64,000 bases of DNA. Origin: a bacterium (GTDB taxonomy: Bacteria; Planctomycetota; Planctomycetia; Planctomycetales; Planctomycetaceae). The position numbers were made by a program, and so were the translations under genes. The notes beneath the pieces are model-generated. The model did not search any database. It was not told where the DNA came from and saw only the letters and a list, made by a program, of their open reading frames with translations. The DNA lies in the NCBI GenBank assembly GCA_016125225.1, contig WGME01000010.1:1-64000 (forward strand), written 5' to 3'. Below, one piece after another: positions 50,169 through 60,957 of this stretch (position 1 is its first letter; each line of letters opens with the position of its first letter).

Positions 50169-53100
50169 CCGAATCGGTGGTCGAAGGCAGTTGGGAGGCA
50201 GTCGCGAGAAGCTCGACCACGTCGCCCGGTTGCGGCAATGCATACGGGCGAAATTTGTCGAGCGTGCCACGATCGCCCCGGTACAGCCAGGCCCGATTCA
50301 CCCCGAGCCGGCTAGCCACCGGGCTATCGATGAGTTGGCTGGAATCGGCGGCACTCATCGGGAAAGCGACTCGGTTTTCCAGGTGCTGCTGCATCTCGCG
50401 GCTCAACCACCGAGATACCGTATTCATGGAGTCGGCCCAGATCCAGACATGTACGCCAACGGCGGGGCCATCGCGGAGAATTTCCGCCAGCAGATCCGAG
50501 GGTGATGCGGCCTTTTTATCGAATCCACCAAAGCCGAAATCATCGTCGTTCCGGCGAAGTTTGCGGAAGCGGGCCAGGTCGAACAAGCAGAGCCAGCAAC
50601 GTGCCCCGGGGACACCATCGCGCTGCCGAATCAAATCCACCAATTCGTTCAGTGATGTCTCAAGTTCGGCAGCATCGGGGCATTCCACCGCGGCACTCGC
50701 CGTGTTCAACGACTGCCACAAGTCTTCGAGTTCTTCACGAGGGCTGCCGTTGAAGATCAAACAGCGAGGCGGGTCAGCCGAAGGAGATCGCAATACTGAG
50801 ACCGTGGCGGCGGTCAACACGCCAGCGGCAGAGAGTTCTTCGGCACCAACCAGCAACAGATGACTCCCCGCTGATGGCAAGAAATCGAGCCCGAGGGCAC
50901 CGCGCAAGCTCACCGCTTCACCTAACCAGGCGGTCACCTGATTTGTGCGTCGTCCGCCTTGAGCAACGGGCGGAGCGGGCAGCTTTCGCAGATCGGCAGG
51001 GATGTTTCCTTCGAACACAATGGTTGTCGGTCGCCGCGACTCTGTCGGTGCAGAGGTGCGGGTCTGGAGTTCGGCGAGATAGCGTTCGCGTTTGGCATCA
51101 TCCAGCCAGACCACCTGGAAAAGGTGGTTCCCAGTGGTCAGCCCGTTGGCATCGTTATAGATGGCTTCCCCGGGACGTGTGAGCAACCGGGCAGCGGTAT
51201 TCTCTTCACTCAAGATGAGGTGAGCGTCGGTCTCGCTGCATTGCAAGGCGATGCGAACCGCCACCTGGCCGAGCGTGCTGCGTGCCAGCGAGTAGGCACC
51301 GGCCAATGTCTGTGAACCAAGAATGACGTGCACGCCGAACGCCCGACCTTGGCGAATGAGACGGTCGAGGAGCAACGTCGCGGACTGCGAAAGGGGATCG
51401 TCTTCGACAAAGAACTCCTGGAATTCGTCGATGACCAGCAACACCCGGGGCATGGGATGATCGGGCCGCATCCGGCGATAGCCCGCGAGATCGGCCACGC
51501 CGGCATCTCGGAATTGGGCACTACGCTGCTGCAGTTCCCAATCGAGCCGTTCGAGCACACTCACACCGAATTCGCGATCACTTTCGATGCCGACGACCCG
51601 CGCATGGGGTAGTCCATACCGGGCATAAACTTTGAATTCGACCCCTTTCTTGAAGTCGATCAGATAGAGTTCCAATTCATCGGGGCTGTAAAACAACGCG
51701 GCATTGGTGATGAGCGCATGGAGCAGGGTCGATTTGCCTGAACCCGTTTTCCCTGCGATCAACACGTGCTGCGATGTTCCTGATCCAAGAGTGATCGATT
51801 GTGTCTTTGTGGCGCCCGCGCGACCGACCGGGATTTCCAGGCCCTTGGCCGCCGATTTGCCCCAGATGCCATCCAGTGGTGGTGCCACGCGATGAAACGG
51901 CACCTCCACCTTGCGGACATCACCAGCCAACTGGCCCAAGTGCTTGACCAACTCCCCGAATTCCTGCGGAATCGGCAGCGCTTGCGGTTGTAGCTTCCAA
52001 CGCTCCAATTCCGGTTCGTGCCAACGAAAATTCTCACGGTCCCAAGTGACGACAGCCAGTTGGTCCACGAGGTCTTTCAGATCAAAGCCGCGTGGCATCG
52101 GCTGCTGAAGGTCGACGGCGATGAGCGGAATCACGCCGCAACGAACTCCGCCCGTGATAATGCTCCACAAACGTCGCAGAGCAATTTCCGTGAAGCTCGT
52201 TGGCAGCCCCGAGATCACCAGAATGCGGTAAGGCTCCGCAACTTCGCCCGCTTCCCGGTTGTATTCCTCGAGCGTGGCGAACTCGTTCCGCAGAAACATT
52301 TGCAGCACGGTTTCCATGTGCTCGGTCAGATCGGCCAGTCGTTCTTCAATCTGTCCCGGTTCGGTCCAGATGCGTTGTGTTACGAGCAGTTCATCGACAT
52401 CGGCCAGATGCATGAACGTCGCAAAGTTTTCGCCCAGACTGATGGGATCGAGAATCGTGAAGCGGACTTGACCTGCCGGTAACACCGCCAACCACCGTAG
52501 CATGGCGGCCTGCAACAGATCGACTGCGGCCTTGCGGCCGGTATGATCACGATATTGCACCAACAGCCCTGGTTTTTCAGCCAGATTCAGCACCGCAGGC
52601 AATTGCCACTGGGATGGCACCGGGACCAGATCGGCTGAGGTCGGCAGGCCGTTCTCCAGTTGTTTCAAGCCCGTCTGAAACTGCCCGATGCAGATGGCTT
52701 GCCCGCTGATGTGGCCCGCCACGGCCGGCACCAGATCCCACGCGGGGCAGAGGGAGATCACTTCGTCCCGCCAGTGCTGGGCCTGTTGCGTCAACTCCGC
52801 GAGTGTCTGCCGCCATTCCTGGCACAACGCCTGCCAATCGTCGGAGAATTGCTGCTCGATTTCCGTGAGTCGGTGCTGATGGGCCTGTTCGATCAGGAGC
52901 AGTTGTTCGCGCCGAGCCGTATCGCCTTCGTCATTGGCCAGATGGCCCGAGCGCGACAAACGTGCCAATTCCTGATCGCGCGCCTGCTCCAACTGGGCCT
53001 TTTGTGCGGTCGATTTGCGTTCAATCTGTGCGAGTTCCGTGCGTCTCCAATTGGTCAACTCTGACATGCGTTGCTGAAACTCAATCTCGGCTTTCGACAG

Positions 53101-54225
53101 GGATTCTTCGCGTTGGCTCCGCCGTCGCACATGGCGCTGGTCGAGATCCTGTTGAGCGGCGGCGAGTTCTTCGGCGGCCAGCCGTTCCCAACGCGAGAAC
53201 AAGGCCTGAGCCGCGCGGCTATGCACAAAGACTTCTGTGATCAAACCAAAGACCGACTGATTTGCCACCACATGCAATAACATCAGCAGCACAATGGGTA
53301 TCGCTGCCGCACTGCCGCAGATGATGCCAATCCAGGCCGGATCTTGCCGGGTCCCCTGAATGCCGACCAGATCGGGCGGGAGCCACAACCAGATGGGAAC
53401 CGCGATCGCACTGGCCAGGAACAGCCAGGCCACGAACGGGTTGAATCCCGCAAACAGCTTGGGCAACCACAGCCGCTGCAACTTGAGATAGGGCCGCTCA
53501 ACAAGTTGCACCTCGGCCAAACACCGCTCCTGAAGTGCCGTCAAGGTATGGGGGGGAGCTTCGGGTTCGAACACGCCGACTTCCGTCGACATGCGGCAGC
53601 GCTCAAGATAGTTCGCCGACTCGGTTCGGATCTGACTGGCCCTGCGGACCGCGTCTTGCAAGACCGACTCCGTTCCATCAATCTGGTGATGCAAACGTAG
53701 CAATTGCTGGCGCGGACTGTCGGTCGCCGACTCATCCAGCAAAGAAGCAACCAGCCATGTGGTTTCTTCTCGGCTCGATTGAGCCGCAGCCCGTTCCGAT
53801 TCGAACCGCTGCTCGACTTCGGCGATCGAGGCGCGGGTTTCGGCCTGAAGTTCGTCGAGTTGTTTCGTCCAGCGCGCGGAAGCTGTTAACCAAACCTGCT
53901 GCTGCTGTTCGAGGAGTTCCTGGGTTTCGGCATCAAACGCCTGCGTGAGCTGACGCCTCGCGGTCTCGTAGTCCCGCTGCTCTTCCCTCTGACTGTCGCG
54001 GTGATGTGACTGGATTGACTGCTCAAGTTCCGCGCGCCGTTCGACCAGTTTCCGCAGTCGCAACGACCAGGCAGCTTCGGCGTCGGTGGTCAGAGGTTCC
54101 AACAAGCGAATCACTTTCCTGATGGACGGTTCGGTCTTACTGGCGTCAGCATCCGGTTCCGGCCCCCATCCCGGTTTCATGGACCGGAGAGCGTTCATCG
54201 GCAATTCGTCGATCTGTGCCATCAT
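50149..54225 (-). CDS. FtsK/SpoIIIE ATPase, EccC/EssC-like
   Basis: 1358 residues from ATG 54225 (a second ATG at 54222). Residues of about 50-220 are a coiled coil. Two membrane helices (about 260-315; WLFLASAIAVPIWLWL and IPIVLLMLLHVV) and a second coiled coil (about 350-480) follow. The first ATPase has Walker A AGKTGSGKS (about residue 820) and Walker B RVLLVIDEF (about 925). A second ATPase-like domain (about 1060-1350) lacks an intact P-loop (GAEELSAAG). The membrane helices and tandem ATPase layout match EccC/EssC of type VII secretion rather than FtsK. The coiled coils are unusual for EccC. Confidence 0.82.
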   Translation of the reverse strand: MMAQIDELPMNALRSMKPGWGPEPDADASKTEPSIRKVIRLLEPLTTDAEAAWSLRLRKLVERRAELEQSIQSHHRDSQREEQRDYETARRQLTQAFDAETQELLEQQQQVWLTASARWTKQLDELQAETRASIAEVEQRFESERAAAQSSREETTWLVASLLDESATDSPRQQLLRLHHQIDGTESVLQDAVRRASQIRTESANYLERCRMSTEVGVFEPEAPPHTLTALQERCLAEVQLVERPYLKLQRLWLPKLFAGFNPFVAWLFLASAIAVPIWLWLPPDLVGIQGTRQDPAWIGIICGSAAAIPIVLLMLLHVVANQSVFGLITEVFVHSRAAQALFSRWERLAAEELAAAQQDLDQRHVRRRSQREESLSKAEIEFQQRMSELTNWRRTELAQIERKSTAQKAQLEQARDQELARLSRSGHLANDEGDTARREQLLLIEQAHQHRLTEIEQQFSDDWQALCQEWRQTLAELTQQAQHWRDEVISLCPAWDLVPAVAGHISGQAICIGQFQTGLKQLENGLPTSADLVPVPSQWQLPAVLNLAEKPGLLVQYRDHTGRKAAVDLLQAAMLRWLAVLPAGQVRFTILDPISLGENFATFMHLADVDELLVTQRIWTEPGQIEERLADLTEHMETVLQMFLRNEFATLEEYNREAGEVAEPYRILVISGLPTSFTEIALRRLWSIITGGVRCGVIPLIAVDLQQPMPRGFDLKDLVDQLAVVTWDRENFRWHEPELERWKLQPQALPIPQEFGELVKHLGQLAGDVRKVEVPFHRVAPPLDGIWGKSAAKGLEIPVGRAGATKTQSITLGSGTSQHVLIAGKTGSGKSTLLHALITNAALFYSPDELELYLIDFKKGVEFKVYARYGLPHARVVGIESDREFGVSVLERLDWELQQRSAQFRDAGVADLAGYRRMRPDHPMPRVLLVIDEFQEFFVEDDPLSQSATLLLDRLIRQGRAFGVHVILGSQTLAGAYSLARSTLGQVAVRIALQCSETDAHLILSEENTAARLLTRPGEAIYNDANGLTTGNHLFQVVWLDDAKRERYLAELQTRTSAPTESRRPTTIVFEGNIPADLRKLPAPPVAQGGRRTNQVTAWLGEAVSLRGALGLDFLPSAGSHLLLVGAEELSAAGVLTAATVSVLRSPSADPPRCLIFNGSPREELEDLWQSLNTASAAVECPDAAELETSLNELVDLIRQRDGVPGARCWLCLFDLARFRKLRRNDDDFGFGGFDKKAASPSDLLAEILRDGPAVGVHVWIWADSMNTVSRWLSREMQQHLENRVAFPMSAADSSQLIDSPVASRLGVNRAWLYRGDRGTLDKFRPYALPQPGDVVELLATASQLPSTTDSVMSPKV

Positions 54226-54289
54226 AGCCTCTAAGATCGTGATGCGGAGCGCAAGAGCGCATGGGGGGAATTCTTGAAGGAGACACCAA

Positions 54290-54529
54290 TCAACCGTTTC
54301 GGTCCGCATCCGAAGCCTGTCGGACGGCATGCATCAGCACGTCCGACAGTTGCTGGATCGCCCCTTGGGCCAGCGCCAACTGCTTGCGGAGTTCTTGCAG
54401 CCGTTCTTCTTCGAAGCGCTTGCGGACGGCATCGTTCCAGTGGGATTCGGAGCGTGCCCACGTCTGCTCCAGCAGTTCGGCCGCTTCCCGCAGTTGTGCC
54501 GCCCCATCAACCAGTGGCGTCCCCGACAT
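54290..54529 (-). CDS. Small helical WXG100-like partner of the FtsK/EccC ATPase
   Basis: 79 residues, just upstream (64 bp) of the ATPase start on the same strand. It is wholly helical: LREAAELLEQTWARSESHWNDAVRKRFEEERLQELRKQL. A Trp near the middle (TW and HWND) and F.EE..L resemble small helical proteins of type VII-like loci, though there is no strict WxG. It may be the substrate or a subunit. The start is GTG- or ATG-type near 54529. Confidence 0.6.
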   Translation of the reverse strand: MSGTPLVDGAAQLREAAELLEQTWARSESHWNDAVRKRFEEERLQELRKQLALAQGAIQQLSDVLMHAVRQASDADRNG

Positions 54530-54657
54530 GGCCTGACTCCTGAGAAAATTCCAAGGGTTTGCTGACGTTCGACCTCAGCGTCATCCCTGAAATCCATAAC
54601 GCGATCGATGTTGGAATTTCAACTCGAATGAGGGAAATGCTGCCGCAGAAAACAGGT

Positions 54658-54689
54658 ACGGCCTTGGTCGGAATTCCAACCAAGGCCGT
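54658..54689. terminator. Perfect inverted repeat
   Basis: ACGGCCTTGGT (54658-54668) and ACCAAGGCCGT (54679-54689) flank the inner palindrome GGAATTCC (54670-54677). Probably a terminator for the fourth pilin-like gene's read-through or a leader hairpin. No T run. Confidence 0.45.
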
Positions 54690-54796
54690 GATTTGCGCCT
54701 GCGAGAGCGTGCGTCTAACGAGTCGTCTTTCAGAGTCTCATCATCCGGGAGTTCCTATCGGTCATCCTGCGGAATGACAATCAGATTCGGTCGGGA

Positions 54797-55123
54797 TCAG
54801 TCGTTACCTTCGCCGGGCATGGACGGGGCACCACAGACCAAATCGCAGCTGGCGTTCATGTCGCAATCGTCGGTGCTGTCTGAATAAGTACTACCGGCCA
54901 CATAGCTCTTGGTCTTGTATTCACCGACGGCTTTGAAGCCGGTAAATGCATACGATTGATTCAGTGCACCGATGGCATTCGAGAAGTCGTTCAGCTCGGT
55001 ATTGACCGCGACAGCCACTTCGCTGAGGCCCACCACCATTGCCAGCACGGCGATCGTCAGCACCAGCACGATTTCCGCGGAAACCACCACGCCAGCCTCA
55101 TCATTCCACAAAGACTTGATCAT
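54797..55123 (-). CDS. Flp-pilin-like protein, paralogue 4
   Basis: 108 residues from ATG 55123, chosen to match the paralogues at 44.6-47.0 kb. MIKSLWNDEAGVVVSAEIVLVLTIAVLAMVVGLSEVAVAVNTELNDFSNAIGALNQSYAFTGF, then VAGSTYSDSTDDCD...CDLVCG. Same leader-helix plan, but it lacks the PPxDTCG end. It lies on the other strand, about 8 kb from the others. Confidence 0.85.
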   Translation of the reverse strand: MIKSLWNDEAGVVVSAEIVLVLTIAVLAMVVGLSEVAVAVNTELNDFSNAIGALNQSYAFTGFKAVGEYKTKSYVAGSTYSDSTDDCDMNASCDLVCGAPSMPGEGND

Positions 55124-55699
55124 CTTGACTGAACCTTTCGCTGAATTCCTTGCGGGACTGGTCGCTGAAATGACACATTTCAGCCATCGCGGCACGCCAC
55201 CGAGACAATGAGAAGCGTGGCCCCAGGCTTTCCCGGTACTGAAGCCCCGCGTGCCATTCCGCCAGTCGGTTTGGTCTTGTTGCTGAGCCTCTCGATGGGG
55301 GCGAGCTATCGCAGGGGGCATGCCAGCCATGCCAATCAAGGGCTTGATCTTTAGCCCTGATCAAGCAGGAAATCCCACGGTTTACTGACGAATTCGCAGA
55401 AATCGCGATTCAGAAAAACGCGATCTCATGCGAATTGCGCTTGTTAGGCAGATGAATCATCTGACTGATACTGCTGTTCCGGAACCCTGACACTTTGTTA
55501 GCCCCGTCCTACGAGTGATGCCAAACCGCAACGTACTGTTAGGCAGGGACTTACCGCGTTTTCCATGCATTTTTGTCCGGTGCTGGCCGATTCGTTATGT
55601 TTCGAGAAGGCAACAGGAGTGTTGACGTTTAGCAACACGTTGGCATGCCCACTACAATCATCCTGCGGGGAAGGTTGTGATATCTTCTGGGGTGCGAAA
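55124..55699. other. Intergenic region
   Basis: About 576 bp upstream of the fourth pilin-like gene and downstream of the DUF2237 gene. No gene found. It should hold the pilin promoter. Confidence 0.5.
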
Positions 55700-55743
55700 C
55701 ACAACGAGCCTGGCAACGTGAAATCGTTGCCAGGCTCGTTGTG
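55700..55743. terminator. 19-bp hairpin terminator
   Basis: A perfect 19-bp stem, 55700-55718 with 55725-55743, and a 6-nt loop. On the - strand TTTCG follows, so it should end the DUF2237 transcript. Confidence 0.75.
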
Positions 55744-55769
55744 CTGGGTAAGCGAGAGGACTTGGGAAG

Positions 55770-56144
55770 CTATTCGCTGTCGGCAGCGTGCTCCTGGAGT
55801 TCTTCGAGGCTGACGAACTCCAATGTGGAGATATGTGTCGCTGCCAGTACGACAGGCGGGGCCACCCCGGCGGCCAAGGCTTCCTTCCAGCGTTCAATAC
55901 AGAGGCACCATTGGTCTCCCGGAACTAATCCGGGGAAATCCCACTCCGGGTTGGGGGTGGAAAGGTCATTTCCGTGGTCCCGCGAGAACTCCAGAAACTC
56001 TTCCGTCATCCGGGCACAGAGCAGATGCAGGCCGACATCGCCCGCGCCAGACCGGCAGCATCCGTCGCGGAACCACCCAGTCGCCGGGCTCAGACTGCAC
56101 GTTTCCAAGTCGGTTCCCAGCACATTTTTCGCGGTCCGCATCAT
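55770..56144 (-). CDS. DUF2237 family protein
   Basis: About 124 residues from ATG 56144. NVLGTDLETCSLSPATGWFRDGCCRSGAGDVGLHLLCARMTEEFLEFSRDHGNDLSTPNPEWDFPGLVPGDQWCLCIERWKEALAAG is the DUF2237 signature with conserved Cys (GCC and WCLC). Function unknown; a redox or metal role is possible. Divergent from rpsA. Confidence 0.88.
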   Translation of the reverse strand: MMRTAKNVLGTDLETCSLSPATGWFRDGCCRSGAGDVGLHLLCARMTEEFLEFSRDHGNDLSTPNPEWDFPGLVPGDQWCLCIERWKEALAAGVAPPVVLAATHISTLEFVSLEELQEHAADSE

Positions 56145-56518
56145 TCGCCTTCCTTGAGTTGCCGTCACAATACCGATTTCAGGCCTCGTCATTCCATTCC
56201 GCAGAACCGGAATTCCCTCGAAACTGCGGCGAATTTTGCGGCTGGCTGTACGGAATGGGAAATCTGACTCATGAATTCGCTGTAAACGCCATTCTCAACT
56301 AGCATTTCAGCAGCAAGTTGTTGTACACTGCGATCTTCCACATAGCTGTGATGAAGGGGACGTCTCCTTCTGCGGTGGAACGTTTCCTCTAACCCGGGTA
56401 CGCGACCTCTCTGTTTTTGCGGTCGCGTTGCAGCGTACCCAGCCGTTTCCCGTGCCAGCCTCTGAGTCGGTGGGCATGGATGGCGGTTCTCCCGCTGCTC
56501 GGAAAGAGTCTGTTTCGC
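56145..56518. other. Divergent promoter region and rpsA leader
   Basis: 374 bp. A GAAGGGGACGTCTCCTTC near-palindrome (about 56355-56372) lies in the probable rpsA leader. No further feature seen. Confidence 0.45.
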
Positions 56519-58312
<1,794 letters not shown>

Positions 58313-58410
58313 CCTACGATCGCTATTCGTGATATGACCACCCTTGGAAACAGGGGTGGGAAGTCCGATTATGCAACCAATCCCGTAAGTTCACGAAGAT
58401 TAAGTAGACC

Positions 58411-58450
58411 ATAACGGCCATTCGGTGCAGACCGGATGGCCGTTATTTTT
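58411..58450 (+). terminator. rpsA terminator
   Basis: ATAACGGCCAT (58411-58421) pairs with ATGGCCGTTAT (58436-58446), with inner CGGT/ACCG; T run follows. Confidence 0.9.
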
Positions 58451-58632
58451 GCGCAGTTTGCCCAGTCGTTCCCCTTGTTGCAGAAAAACCCACGCTCCTT
58501 CTCTCGACAGCGGGCGTTCAATTTCCGATACAGAACGTAAGGATCGGTTGTTATTGCCGGTCGCTCTTGTTGCCCCCGCAGCAGGCGACCGAGGTTTTCC
58601 CCTCCTAATTGTTGCGATCGGTAGAGCTTTAC

Positions 58633-59475
58633 ATGCGCAAGACCCTCCGTCCACGCACGACGGCAGATGCTGTTCAGACTCCGCTGGAGACTTATCTCCG
58701 CGAAATCAATGAAACAGCTCTGCTCAGCGCCGAGGAAGAGAAGGAGCTTTCCTACCGGATCAATCTTGGTGAAAAAGAAGCGCGCGACCAGATGGTGCGA
58801 GCCAATCTGCGGTTGGTCGTGAATATCGCCCGCGCCTACACGAACAAAGGCCTGCCTCTGCAGGATCTGATCGAGGAAGGCAACCTGGGGCTGCTGCGTG
58901 CCGTCGAAGGGTTCGACCCGGAGATGAACACGCGTTTCAGCACCTATGCCAGCTACTGGATCAAGCAGTCGATCAAACGGGCGCTGATCAACTCCGCCAA
59001 GACCATCCGCATTCCGGCCTATATGGTTGAACTGCTCACGAAATGGCGGCGAGCCACCTTCAAGCTGGAAGACGAACTCGGCCGGCCGCCAACTCAGGAA
59101 GAAGTCGCCAAGGAACTTGGACTCAACAAAAAGAAGTTGAGCATCGTGAAGAAGGCGATCCAGCTCTACAACACCACGCCGCAGTCTGATGACGAGGACA
59201 AAGGCTGGTCGATGAGCGACATGGTGGCCGATGCACGGATCAAAGGCCCGGAAGACGAACTGCTGGATCACGACAATCTCAAGCACGTCTACCGCATGCT
59301 CGATCAGATGGAACCCCGGGAAGCGACCATCCTGCGGATGCGGTTCGGTCTCGATGATTCCGAGCCGAAAACGCTCAAAGAGATTGGCGAAGCTTTGGGA
59401 TTAACGCGTGAGCGCGTCCGCCAGATCGAATCGGATGCGCTCCGCCGGTTGGCCCAAGGCATCCTCGGCGAGTAA
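58633..59475 (+). CDS. RNA polymerase sigma factor, sigma70 group
   Basis: 280 residues from ATG 58633. Region 1.2 is PLETYLREINETALLSAEEEKELSYRI. Region 2 is RDQMVRANLRLVVNIARAYTNKGLPLQDLIEEGNLGLLRAVEGFDPEMNTRFSTYASYWIKQSIKRAL. Region 3 follows with TIRIPAYMVELLTKWRRATFKLEDELGRPPTQEEVAKELGL. Region 4 is REATILRMRFGLDDSEPKTLKEIGEALGLTRERVRQIESDALRRL. It lacks the long RpoD N-terminus (about 280 against 600), so it is either a compact primary or a group 2 sigma. It recognises TTGACA/TATAAT-type promoters, as seen in the prophage switch. Confidence 0.93.
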   Translation: MRKTLRPRTTADAVQTPLETYLREINETALLSAEEEKELSYRINLGEKEARDQMVRANLRLVVNIARAYTNKGLPLQDLIEEGNLGLLRAVEGFDPEMNTRFSTYASYWIKQSIKRALINSAKTIRIPAYMVELLTKWRRATFKLEDELGRPPTQEEVAKELGLNKKKLSIVKKAIQLYNTTPQSDDEDKGWSMSDMVADARIKGPEDELLDHDNLKHVYRMLDQMEPREATILRMRFGLDDSEPKTLKEIGEALGLTRERVRQIESDALRRLAQGILGE

Positions 59476-59571
59476 CACTCGCGTTCCTGCGAAGACGAAC
59501 ATCAGGCTGTCGGTTCTGTGGAACCCTGTCCGGTGGAACGTTTGCATCACTACGAATGCCATGCAAGACGA

Positions 59572-59612
59572 GCGGCCGGTGTCTTTCGGGACCCGGCCGT
59601 TTGTCTTTTTTC
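59572..59612 (+). terminator. Terminator after the sigma factor gene
   Basis: CGGCCGG/CCGGCCG-based stem (about 59573-59599), then TTTGTCTTTTTTCC. Confidence 0.75.
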
Positions 59613-59627
59613 CGTGACGTCACGAAA

Positions 59628-59662
59628 CAAAATCAGCCCGGTGCTGAATGGCAACCGGGCTG
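59628..59662 (-). terminator. Terminator after the ligase gene
   Basis: CAGCCCGGT (59634-59642) pairs with ACCGGGCTG (59654-59662). On the - strand ATTTTGTTTC follows. Confidence 0.8.
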
Positions 59663-59692
59663 AAATGGACATCAATTACATCAGAAGCCAGC

Positions 59693-60787
59693 TTAGTAAA
59701 CACCCACCGTGGTGGTCTTGGCGAACTCATGGAAGGGGCGGGTGCCACTGATGCCGTCCCACGGATACGGCTCGCAGGGATGCTCTCGCTCCCCTTCGTC
59801 ACGCTCCATGAAGCCCGGAATAAAGAGTTCCTTGGTGAGCGTATAGAGCTTCACGCGGCCAGTTTCACCATAGCCCACCACTTTGTTGTAGTCATTGAAT
59901 TCGACCACTTCGATGGCAGCCCGTGGTTCCGGGGCATGGTAGGTGATCTTGTAATTGTCCGCCGGGTCAAACGGCTTGCTGCAGGCCAGACCCATGAGGG
60001 TGTTGCCATAGGTTGGCGTCATGAACACATCCGGGCCGAGCAGTTCTTCTTTGCAGAAGCGGTACCACTGCGGCGAGAACTCGGTACCCCCGCCGAAGAT
60101 CCCCGTGATCCCCGATTCGGCGATGCTGGAGCCTTCGTCCATCAAGCGAGTCGCCAAGGCTTCCAATAGCTTCGGCGTCATAAAAGCGCACTTGATGTCG
60201 TGCCCGGCCGAGAGAATGGTCAGCACCTGATCGATGACGTGTTTCTTGTAAGCTTCCGCCTCCTGAATCTTTCCCTGCTTGAGCAGTTTGATGACCCAGC
60301 GGGGATCCAGATCGACACAGAAGCAAATTCCGCCACGGTATTGTGCGAGGTGCTCGACCGCCAACCGCAATCGACGCGGCCCCGAGGGACCGAGCATCAG
60401 CCAGTTGGAGCCCTTGGGAAAGTATTCATCCGGAAGGGTATGACTGAAGACTTCGTAGTCGATCCAATGATCTTCCACGACCAGACGGCTTTTCGGGATG
60501 CCGGTGGTTCCGCCGGTTTCAAAGACATACATCGGCTTGCCGGCGAGACCTTTCGGCAGCCAGCGAGTGACTGGCCCGCCGCGGAGTTCATCGTCTTCGA
60601 ACAGCGGGAATTTCTTCAGATCGTCGAAACAGTTCACGTCAGTGAGCGGGTTGAAATTGAACGTTTTGGCCTTTTCCAGCCAGTAGGGCGAGCCGGTTTC
60701 CGGGCTGAAATGCCATTGCACGGTTTCCCGGGTATGGGCATCGAGGGCGGCCCGGGCTTCTTTCACGCGATCGGCGAGATTGCTCAC
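59693..60787 (-). CDS. ANL-superfamily ligase, phenylacetate-CoA ligase-like
   Basis: 364 residues from GTG 60787. ETGGTTGIPKSR (about 90-101) is the nucleotide-binding loop of ANL enzymes. FMTPTYGNTLMGLACSKP and GETGRVKLYTLTKELFIPGFMERDEG are the later motifs. It is short for the family (usual about 430-550), lacking a clear C-terminal lid (A10), so it may be a partial-type adenylate-former such as those in acyl transfer. Substrate unknown. Confidence 0.75.
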   Translation of the reverse strand: MSNLADRVKEARAALDAHTRETVQWHFSPETGSPYWLEKAKTFNFNPLTDVNCFDDLKKFPLFEDDELRGGPVTRWLPKGLAGKPMYVFETGGTTGIPKSRLVVEDHWIDYEVFSHTLPDEYFPKGSNWLMLGPSGPRRLRLAVEHLAQYRGGICFCVDLDPRWVIKLLKQGKIQEAEAYKKHVIDQVLTILSAGHDIKCAFMTPKLLEALATRLMDEGSSIAESGITGIFGGGTEFSPQWYRFCKEELLGPDVFMTPTYGNTLMGLACSKPFDPADNYKITYHAPEPRAAIEVVEFNDYNKVVGYGETGRVKLYTLTKELFIPGFMERDEGEREHPCEPYPWDGISGTRPFHEFAKTTTVGVY

Positions 60788-60957
60788 TTTGCGGTCTCTT
60801 TTGACGGTAAGGGGGCGACCAAACGACTGGCGTTGGCGTTCGATCGATGATAGTCACGAACTGTGAGAATTTCCAATTTTGCAAAAACCTGATCGTGCCA
60901 TGAACGACAGATGTCACAGCACGACCAGAGCACATATCTCGTCTATACCGGGCCGGC

